Source of the DNA: Siphonodentalium dalli
Taxonomy: Eukaryota > Mollusca > Scaphopoda > Gadilida > Siphonodentaliidae
Direction of reading: 5' to 3'
Assembly (NCBI GenBank): GCA_032622095.1
Contig: CP136062.1
Coordinates: 15,777,710 to 15,841,709 of the forward strand
Length of the DNA stretch: 64,000 nucleotides
In this document: piece by piece, positions 56,959 through 64,000 of the stretch
How positions within the stretch are numbered: position 1 is the stretch's first letter
Layout: each line of letters starts with the position of its first letter
Made by a program: the position numbers and the translations under genes
The notes under the pieces: generated by a model
The model's input: only the letters and a program-made list of their open reading frames with translations
The model's database searches: none
What the model was told of the DNA's origin: nothing

Positions 56959-57831
56959 TCATATATATTTTGAAGACCTCTGTCTGTCTGTCTGTCTGTC
57001 TGCATGTTTGTCTGTCATTTATACAAATCTACGATTCTCGACCGATCGGGACGAAACTTGGTACGTGTGTGTAGTTTAACAAGGCGGTCGTCGTTGTCGT
57101 ATTGGCGAGCCCGTGCAACGCCCGTGCAGCGCATGCGCAGACGAGATCTCGGAAACGGGTGGAGCTATCGACTTGAAATTTGCTATGTGAATGTATCTTT
57201 CCCCGGATACGAATTTTATCGGGTCGCCGAGCCCGTGCGACGCCAGCGTCGCGCATGCGCAGACCAGATCTCGGAAACGGGTGGAGCTATCGACTTGAAA
57301 TTTGGTATGTGAATGTATCTTTCCCCGGATACGAATTTTATCGGGTCGCCGAGCCCGTGCGACGCCAGCGTCGCGCATGCGCAGACCAGATCTCGGAAAC
57401 GGGTGGAGCTATCGACTTGAAATTTGGTATGTGAATGTATCTTGCCCCGGATACGAATTGTATCGGATCGCCGAGCCCGTGCGGCGCCCGCTTCGCGCAT
57501 GCGCAGACGAGATCTCGGAAACGGGTGGAGCTATCGACTTGAAATTTGCTATGTGAATGTATCTTGCCCCGGATACGAATTTTATCGGGTCGCCGAGCCC
57601 GTGCGACGCCAGCGTCGCGCATGCGCAGACGAGATCTCGGAAACGGGTAGAGCTATCGACTTGAAATTTGGTATGTGAATGTATCTTGCCCCGATACGAA
57701 TTTTATCGGGTCGCCGAGCCCATGCGACGCCAGCTTCGCGCATGCGCAGACCAGATCTCGGAAACGGGTAGAGCTATCGACTTGAAATTTGGTTTTTGAA
57801 TAGCCCGGACAACGTCGGGCTCATCGGCTAG
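56959..57831 (+). mobile_element. Helitron-like element, family E, best 122-bp array
   Basis: Starts tcatatatattttgaagacc with a TCTG tract, then gattctcgaccgatcggg. Six E units each carry gcgcatgcgcag, starting at 57129, 57251, 57373, 57495, 57617 and 57738, so spacing is 122, 122, 122, 122 and 121 bp. Ends cccggacaacgtcgggctcatcggCTAG. Overlapping 84-100-residue frames on both strands repeat every unit and are not genes. Confidence 0.85.
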
Positions 57832-58371
57832 TCATATATATTTTGAAGACCTCTGTCTGTTTGTATGTATGTTTGTATGTCATTAATACAAATCTACGAT
57901 TCTCGACCGATCGGGACGAAACTTGGTACGTGTGTGTAGTTTGACCAGGCGGTCGTCGTTGTCGTATTGGCGAGCCCGTGCGGCGCCCGCTTCGCGCATG
58001 CGCAGACGAGATCTCGGAAACGGGTGGAGCTATCGATTTGAAATTTGCTACGTGAATGTATCTTGCCCCGGATACGAATTTTATCGGATCACCGAGCCCG
58101 TGCGACGCCAGCTTCGCGCATGCGCAGACGAGATCTCGGAAACTGGTAGAGCTATCGACTTGCAATTTGGTTTTTGAATAGCCCGGACGAATTTTATCGG
58201 GTCGCCGAGCCCGTGCGACGCCAACTTCGCGCATGGGTAGACCAGATCTCGGAAACGGGTAGAGCTATCGACTTGAAATTTGGTTTTTGACCAGATCTCG
58301 GAAACGGGTGACGCTATCGATATGAAATTTGGTTTTTGAATAGCCCGGACAACGTCGGGCTCATCGGCTAG
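57832..58371 (+). mobile_element. Helitron-like element, family E, shorter copy
   Basis: Abuts the previous copy (CTAG/tcatatat). Same 5' module, then two clean E units and a scrambled third (58180-58320) where gaatagcccggac appears early and E sequence restarts. Ends gggctcatcggCTAG. Confidence 0.8.
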
Positions 58372-59252
58372 TCTATTATATATTTTGAAAGATCTGTGTG
58401 TGTGTATCTGTGTGTAATCGATGGACTCAAAAACGGCTAAGCCAATTTCGATGAAACTTGGTATGTGGGGTATTTTCGGGCCACGAGTAACATAGGCCTA
58501 TTAATTTGTTCGTGTGAGGTCAACTTTTCACGTGCCGAGGTCAAATCTGTTTTTACGCCGTTTTGCGCTAATATATTTCAGTTCGGTGCTCACAAATCGA
58601 TTCGATATAGCGCGAATAATAAATTGCCAGTCATATAATTTGCACGGTTAGAATCTGGGGCGTATCATCTTTCCAACGATATATAATATGTATGTATCCG
58701 TTTTAGTTATCTGCCTCAATTATTAAGAAGAAGTGGTACGATCTTCTATCAGGGTAGAAACAATGCGTAACTTCTATGATTTCGTTAGAGGTCATAAAGT
58801 TAGATCACGTTAACTCTTACCCGGCCGATGCAGTTGACTGTTTCAGACGTCTTGGCGATATCTCGGGCACCGATGGTAATTTATCTTTACGGTGAAACTT
58901 GATAATTAATGAGCGTGTGTATATGAGGCGCGTTTATATACTTCAGTGGAAATCAAATCGGGTTAAACTGGCGGATTTTTACGGACGAAATTTGATGCAT
59001 AGGGTATCTCGGTATCGCCGGTATCCGCTGGGCCGATTTCCACCATTTTTGGGGTGTTGGTGTTTGACCCCACCTGACCTTGACCTTAAAAATGGTCAAT
59101 TCAAGGTCAAATCGGGTAAAACCGGATGGATTTCGACGGGTACTTTTGTCGGGTACTTTTGTTCGGGCACTGTCAAATCGTGACCCCACTTGACCTTGGC
59201 CTTCAAAATAGACAATTCAAGGTCAAATCCCGGACGAAGTCGGGTCACCTAG
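58372..59252 (+). mobile_element. Helitron-like element, family A
   Basis: 5' tctattatatattttgaaag abutting the previous CTAG. Contains the whole middle block seen at 13000-13790, once. The 3' end cggacgaagtcgggtcacCTAG is four to five bases shorter than usual. About 880 bp. Confidence 0.78.
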
Positions 59253-59922
59253 TATATTATATATTTATGGAAGATCTGTGTGTCTGTGTGTGTGTGCGTG
59301 TGTCTGTGTGTGTTCGCGATGAACTCGAAAACGTCCCACCCGATTTCGATGAAACTTGGTATGTGGGGGTATTTTCGGCCGGGGACGAACATAGGCATAT
59401 TATTTTGTCCGTGCGACGTCACCTTGACCTTGCAATCGGGTCATTTCAAGGTCAAACGCCCGAATATCACGGTATTTCGATGAAACTTGGAATGTGGGGG
59501 TACTTTCTTATGGCGAGTCTTATAAGCATAGTCATTTGCCCGTGCGATGTGACATTGACCTTGAAATCGGGTAACTTCAAGGTCAAATCGCCAATTTTGA
59601 TGGGATTTCGACGAAAATGATACGCGGGGTTACTTTTGTTCACTGATTCTTTTGGACGGGTCCAACCGTGACCCCGACCAGAGCTTGACCTTCAAAATTA
59701 TCAATTCAAGGTCAAATCGGGTAAAACCGGATGGATTCGACGGGCACGTTTGTCGGGTACTTTTGTCCGGGCAGTGTTTTTGGACTGGTAAAATCGTGAC
59801 CCCCACTTGACCTCGACCTTCAAAATGGACAATTCAAGGTCAAAGCCCGGACGTGACCCCACTTGACCTTCAACATGGCAAATTCAAGGTCAAAGCCCAG
59901 ACGAAGTCGGGTCACCTTCTAG
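59253..59922 (+). mobile_element. Helitron-like element, family A, AGGTCA-rich form
   Basis: Starts tatattatatatttatgg, a variant of the usual TCTATT end. Five copies of ttcaaggtca on the plus strand, several preceded by the inverted ttgacctt. Ends gacgaagtcgggtcaccttCTAG. Confidence 0.75.
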
Positions 59923-60651
59923 TCTATTATATATTTTTAAAGATATGTCTGTCTGTCTCTGTGTCTGTGTTTGTGTTCGCGATGAACTCGAAAACGGCCG
60001 ATCCGATTTCGATGAAACTTCGTATGTGTGGCTATTTTCGGCCGGGAACGGACATAGGCCTATTAATTTGCCCGTGCGACGTGACCTTGACCTTGAAATC
60101 GGGTAATTTCAAGGTTAAATGCCAGAATATCTCGGGATTTCGATGAAACTTGGTATGTGGGGGTATCTTCGGCCGGGTAGTGGCAAAAAACTTTTAATTT
60201 GCCCGTGCGACGTGACCTTGAACTTGAAATCGGGTCATTTCAAGGTCAAACGTCCGAATATCACGGGATTTCGATGAAACTTGGTATGTGGGGGTACATT
60301 CGTGCGGGGAGTCTCATCGGCATATCCATTTGCCCGTGTGACGTGATATTGACCTTGAATCGGGTCAATTCAAGGTCAAATCGCCAATTTTGCTGGGATT
60401 TCGACGAAATTTGATACATGGGGTTACTTTTGTCCACTGAGTGTTTTGGACGGGTCATATCGTGACCCCGACCTCACCTTGACCTTCAAAATGATCAATT
60501 CGATATCAAATCGGGTAAAACCGGATGGATTTCGACGGGCACGTTTGTCGGGTGCTTTTGTCCGGGCAGTGTTTTGGACCCCACTTGACCTTGACCTTCA
60601 AAATGGACAATTCAAGGTCAAAGCCCGGACGAAGTCGGGTCACCTTCTAGT
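59923..60651 (+). mobile_element. Helitron-like element, family A, AGGTCA-rich form
   Basis: Starts tctattatatatttttaaag, with a TCTG/TG tract. Same modular make-up as 18642-19374, with three gatttcgatgaaact blocks. Ends cccggacgaagtcgggtcaccttCTAG with a T of (TA)n after it. Confidence 0.8.
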
Positions 60652-60666
60652 ATATATATATATATT
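60652..60666. repeat. Short (TA)n tract
   Basis: Follows the last CTAG and borders the Penelope-like element. Confidence 0.85.
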
Positions 60667-60668
60667 CC

Positions 60669-60729
60669 TATGCCATCATGGCAATTTTCAAGGAATGACG
60701 TGTATAACACTGTGATGTCATATAGCAAC
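60669..60729 (+). repeat. Inverted terminal repeat of Penelope-like element, left
   Basis: tgccatcatggcaattttca, ggaatgacgtgtataacact, gtgatgtcatatagcaac. Its reverse complement is at 61707-61768 with a few mismatches. Inverted terminal copies are known for Penelope-like elements (pseudo-LTRs). Confidence 0.85.
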
Positions 60730-60737
60730 AAAAAGTA

Positions 60738-61681
60738 CTGAACAATTACCATTCTTGGATGTCCTAATAAGAAAACTCGGAACTAAAATAGAAACGGATA
60801 TATACTACAAAAACACTGACACACATCAATATCTCGATTTTCATTCATGTCACCCAGCACACACAGAAAGGAACATCCCATTCTGTTTAGCTAGGAGAGT
60901 GTGCGCGATAGAGGACAATCCAGAAACTCGAGATATGAGATTACGGGAATTGGAATCATTTCTCCAAAAGCAGCATTATCCGTTAAATCACATCTTGGGT
61001 GGCATAAACAAGGCCAAACAAATACCAGTTGAAAAAATGCGTTAGGAGAAACAAACAGTATGTGAGGGTGAAAAAATCCCATATGTAACTACACACAACC
61101 CTTATTACCCTAACAAGGTGGGATTCGCAAGGAGCTTGTTACCAATTTACATAAGGACACACGCATGCTGAAAGTATTCCCAGGTAACAATTTTTTGGAG
61201 AGTAAAAGACAGCCACGAAATATGAAAAAACTGTTAACAAGAGCAAAATATAACAGAACAAAAAAAAGTACACCACGTGTTCAAGTGTGGAGACCCGCGT
61301 TGTAGAACATATGGGGTTGGCTACGACTATCTGTACACAGGAACATAACTCCAACTCAAAAATGGACAAAAAATTGTGCCAAATGCAACATTAAATTGTA
61401 AATCACGCAATTTAATTTATTGCATCACATGTTCGGGATGTGATGAATCATACGCCGGACAGACAGGTGATACCCTAGTCGAGAGAAATCGGATCCATCG
61501 ACAACAAATTAGAGATTCCAGCACTAGGATGATCCCTCTAAGCGAACATATGGATGTATGTGGTAGAGGGATGTACACAATCTTCCCATTCTATAAGATG
61601 GCAAGTGATAGTGATTCGGAAAGACTGAGCAAGGAAGATTATTTCAAACTCAAATTCCGGACAAAACTCAATAGTTCTTAA
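60738..61681 (+). pseudogene. Penelope-like retroelement, 5'-truncated, end of RT and GIY-YIG endonuclease
   Basis: The first frame (from gaacaattaccattcttgg to 61045) reads EQLPFLDVLIRK, DIYYKNTDTHQYLDFHSCHP, like the region after the catalytic core of Penelope reverse transcriptases. The middle is broken by frameshifts and stops but still gives YVTTHNPYYPN, RQPRNMKKLLTRAKYN and VFKCGDPRCRTYG, known linker features. The last frame (61376-61681) reads CKSRNLIYCITCSGCDESYAGQTG, the GIY-YIG endonuclease core, and ends FRTKLNSS. The catalytic RT core (YXDD) is missing. A dead copy. Confidence 0.85.
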
Positions 61682-61706
61682 CTTTGACGTCAAGAGTTAT
61701 CCCCCA

Positions 61707-61768
61707 TGTTGCTATATGACGTCACAGTGTTATACACGTCATTCCGTGAAAATTGCCATGAAGGCATG
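61707..61768 (-). repeat. Inverted terminal repeat of Penelope-like element, right
   Basis: gttgctatatgacgtcacag, tgttatacacgtcattccgt, gaaaattgccatgaaggc. Mirror of 60669-60729. It starts about 26 bp after the end of the coding part, as expected for the true 3' end. Confidence 0.85.
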
Positions 61769-62290
61769 AAAGGCCTAGGAATTAAAGACGTTTTTGATAC
61801 AAAAAGTCGTCATGTTGAAACTATTTTGGGCGTTACATTTTATAAAGGTACATTATAAGAGGGTATGCATAACATCCCGCGTACTTATCCACCCCGCGTG
61901 TTTATTTTAAAATACATTTGACAGAAGGTGTCATTAAAACACACGTTATTCATTTGAGTAACGATAATTCGAATAAAAGTTGCCGAAAATGTCAAAAACA
62001 CTATTACTCTGCTGCCCTGGGGTTTCCCGCTGTCTGGTCGCCCGATTCCGCCTCGCTTTTTGTGAAATGCGAGCCAAGTTTGAATTTGTTTTCGGCGGCA
62101 TTAATAAATAGACAAAAAAGTGCAAGAGCAATTAATTATGTCGGCTAATGTGTTGCTGAAAGAATTGACTTATGCGCGGAAGCGGCGTAATTGCCCTTTG
62201 AACTAAACGTTTAACTATGACGTCACGATAATAATGAATACATGGTTACGGATTAAAATGATCCCGTAACATGAAAACGCGACGTCTGGC
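61769..62290. other. Single-copy sequence, no recognised gene
   Basis: Overlapping frames on both strands (61918-62148 plus; 61946-62131 minus) have no recognisable domain. Contains an attaataaatagac motif near 62100 and tatgacgtcacgat near 62216. Not supported as a gene. Confidence 0.4.
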
Positions 62291-62429
62291 GCAAACAGTA
62301 TCCAGTCCATGTCCTTCCCCGGGTCAAGTTACGCCTAGATACCGAATTTCGAGGCGATCGGTCGAGAAACCACAAAGTATATAGGGAACACACATATACA
62401 CACACACAGACATTCGCATTTATATATTA
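62291..62429 (-). mobile_element. Fragment of a Helitron-like element (5' part)
   Basis: tccttccccgggtcaagtta, ataccgaatttcgaggcgat, tcggtcgagaaacc, CA tract, then atttatatatta against the next CTAG. Resembles A/E 5' modules in reverse. Confidence 0.55.
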
Positions 62430-63244
62430 CTAGCAGGTTAGCCCGCCACCGGCGGCTTGTCCGAAACATGACATTTATATATATATTTTTTAAATTTTTA
62501 GCTCCACGCGTTTCAATAAGAAAAATTTGTACTCGGTAGCTCAACCAGTTTCCGAGATCTGGTCTGCGCATGAAAATTTGTACCCGGCGCAAGATACATT
62601 CACATGCCAAATTTCAAGTCGATAGCTCCACCCGTTTCCGAGATCTCGTCTGCGCATGCGCTGCACGGGCGTCGCACGGGCTCGGCGACCCGATAAAATG
62701 TGTACCCGGCGCAAGATACATTCACATAGCATATTTCAAGTCGATAGCTCCACCCGTTTCCGAGATCTCGTCTGCGCATGCGCTGCACGGGCGTCGCACG
62801 GGCTCGGCGACCCGATAAAATTTGTACCCGGCGCAAGATACATTCACATAGCAAATTTCAAGTCGATAGCTCCACCCGTTTCCGAGATCTCGTCTGCGCA
62901 TGCGCTGCACGGGCGTCGCACGGGCTCGCCAATACGACAACGACCACCGCCTGGTCAAACTACACACACGTACCAAGTTTCGTCCCGATCGGTCGAGAAT
63001 CGTAGATTTGTATGAAGTACAACACACACACAAACATAAATATATAAGAGAGATATGTAAATTAGATAGATTGTATTAAAATATATAGGAGAGATATGTA
63101 AATGATCTACACACCATTACTGGTGTTTGTCAAAGTTTAGTGGGGTATATCAATACTCATTCACGATCATATCATTGAGGTCCGGAGGGTGTGGGCTATC
63201 TCTCGAATACAAGGAGTTTCTCAAAATATATAGAAGAGAAGAGA
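62430..63244 (-). mobile_element. Helitron-like element, family E, copy 2 of a near-identical pair
   Basis: Same as 37802-38608 from ctagcaggttagcccgccac through three E units (62560-62935) to gtgggctatctctcgaatac and atatagaagag. A few substitutions and an extra agaga at the 5' end distinguish them. The copies are 24.6 kb apart. Confidence 0.77.
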
Positions 63245-63365
63245 CTAGCAGGTTACCCCGCCACTGGCGTGCTTGGTCAGAAACATGACATTTAAAAAAT
63301 TATTAATGATTTATTCGTCAATTGAACTGAATGGTCAGAATACAGAACTGAAAACGTGAGGAGAC
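63245..63365 (-). mobile_element. Family C 3' fragment
   Basis: ctagcaggttaccccgccac, gtcagaaacatgacattt, then unfamiliar sequence to ggagacac. No 5' part. Confidence 0.6.
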
Positions 63366-63668
63366 ACGATGAGCCCGACGTTGTCCGGGCTATTCAAAAA
63401 TCAATTTTCAAGTCGATAGCTCCACCCGTTTCCGAGATCTGGTCTGCGCATGCGCGAAGCTGGCGTCGCACGGCCTCGGCGACCCGATAAAATTCGTATC
63501 CGGGGCAAGATACATTCACATACCAAAGTTTAAGTCGATAGCTCCACCCGTTTCCGAGATCTCGTCTGCGCATGCGCTGCACGGCGTCGCACGGGCTTGC
63601 CAATTCAACAACCACGACCACCTGGTCAAACTACACACACGTACGAAGTTTCGTCCCGATCGGTCGAG
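63366..63668 (-). mobile_element. Family E 3' part with about 1.7 tandem units
   Basis: Starts gatgagcccgacgttgtccgggctattc, the E hairpin end. The CTAG that should precede it is replaced by acacgatgag. Two E units follow, then cgtcccgatcggtcgag. The 5' end is lost. Confidence 0.65.
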
Positions 63669-63947
63669 GTGTTGGTATCTGATGCAAAAGACGAACGGGA
63701 GTTCTGAGACTAACTACCCCACCCATCAAGCCCTGTCCTAAGTGTCATACTTACTATAACAATGATGCTGAACACTTTGAGGCAATTATATTGCAGAAAT
63801 GTTGTAAGACAAAAGTATTTCTCACATTGCCGTAAAGAGAAAATTAGTAGCTTGAACTAATTATTTTCTCGCCAACAATGTAGTTGTTGTTGGCATTAAC
63901 GGATTGTGAGTGACCCCCACCTTTATGAGATGATCAAAAGACAAGAT
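63669..63947. other. Single-copy sequence with a hairpin
   Basis: No gene. An imperfect inverted repeat gagaaaattagtag / gaactaattattttctc lies at about 63837-63870, followed by gccaacaatg...ttgttggc. Confidence 0.4.
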
Positions 63948-64000
63948 AGCAAATTTCAAGTCGATAGCTCCACCCGTTTCCGAGACAACGCATTCTTTGT
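63948..64000 (-). mobile_element. C/E junction fragment at the window edge
   Basis: agcaaatttcaagtcgatag (E) runs to gagacaacgcattctttgt (C), the same switch point as in 17411-18641, 33427-34150 and 34151-35357. Continues beyond the window. Confidence 0.65.

Noticed and set aside
57004-57678. Repeated 84-100-residue frames on both strands (GDPIKFV and RVRILSGRRARATPASR types)
   Set aside because: They follow the 122-bp family E unit exactly and exist on both strands at once.
11471-64000. Autonomous Helitron (Rep/helicase gene)
   Set aside because: No frame of adequate length and no recognisable Rep or helicase motif. All copies are short and non-coding.

Overview
This is a eukaryotic, almost gene-free, repeat-built stretch, very probably from an animal and plausibly a marine invertebrate. 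The signs are one thrombospondin type-1 (TSP1) exon with GT-AG splice sites in phase 1-1, a Penelope-like retroelement with a GIY-YIG endonuclease end, hAT-like and Harbinger-like transposons, many short non-autonomous Helitron-like elements, and abundant AGGTCA-type repeats of a kind I associate with molluscs and other marine invertebrates. The species cannot be named from this sequence. No bacterial-type operon, rRNA, tRNA or CRISPR array was seen. Most open reading frames are by-products of tandem repeats.

Layout. 1-7511: a large foldback-like palindrome. A roughly 195-bp tandem array runs forward (1-4433), then come a 0.3-kb inverted repeat, a 1.06-kb core and the other half of the inverted repeat, and then the same array runs in reverse (6121-7511). 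7512-11432: about 22 copies of a 175-bp satellite. 11471-21140: Helitron-like elements, many joined exactly end to end (CTAG to TCTA), some set in (TA)n tracts, with a 1.37-kb-arm palindrome. 21187-22457: mostly single-copy sequence with one duplication. 22458-27318: about 64 copies of a 75-bp minisatellite. 27684-28680: about 16 copies of a roughly 62-bp repeat.

28811-41469: minus-strand Helitron-like elements of several families, with single-copy islands (30337-33350, 36223-37061). 41470-46525: a second, 5-kb foldback-like element, inserted inside one Helitron-like copy. 46526-49253: more minus-strand copies. 49296-49469: the TSP1 exon. 49817-50124: two hairpin MITE-like repeats. 50524-51704: a hAT-like element with a perfect 8-bp target duplication. 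51713-55051: single-copy sequence and small tandem repeats, possibly an old transcription unit. 55052-56648: a Harbinger-like element containing a decayed hAT-like relative. 56959-60651: five head-to-tail Helitron-like elements. 60667-61768: a truncated Penelope-like element with inverted terminal repeats. 62430-64000: further Helitron-like copies.

How it fits together. The dominant actors are small Helitron-like elements that share a 5' end (TCTAYTATATATTTTG, then a TG-rich tract) and a 3' end (short hairpin, then CTAG), with A and T as flanking bases where they lie in (TA)n. I use working names. A carries many TTCAAGGTCA sites. E carries a 122-bp tandem unit with a GCGCATGCGC palindrome. 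C is AT-rich and ends in a CGCC/GGCG hairpin. D is a C relative with AAGGTCA stretches. Chimeras between families recur with the same junction, so the families exchange modules. No Rep/helicase gene is present, so any mobility would depend on an enzyme encoded elsewhere.
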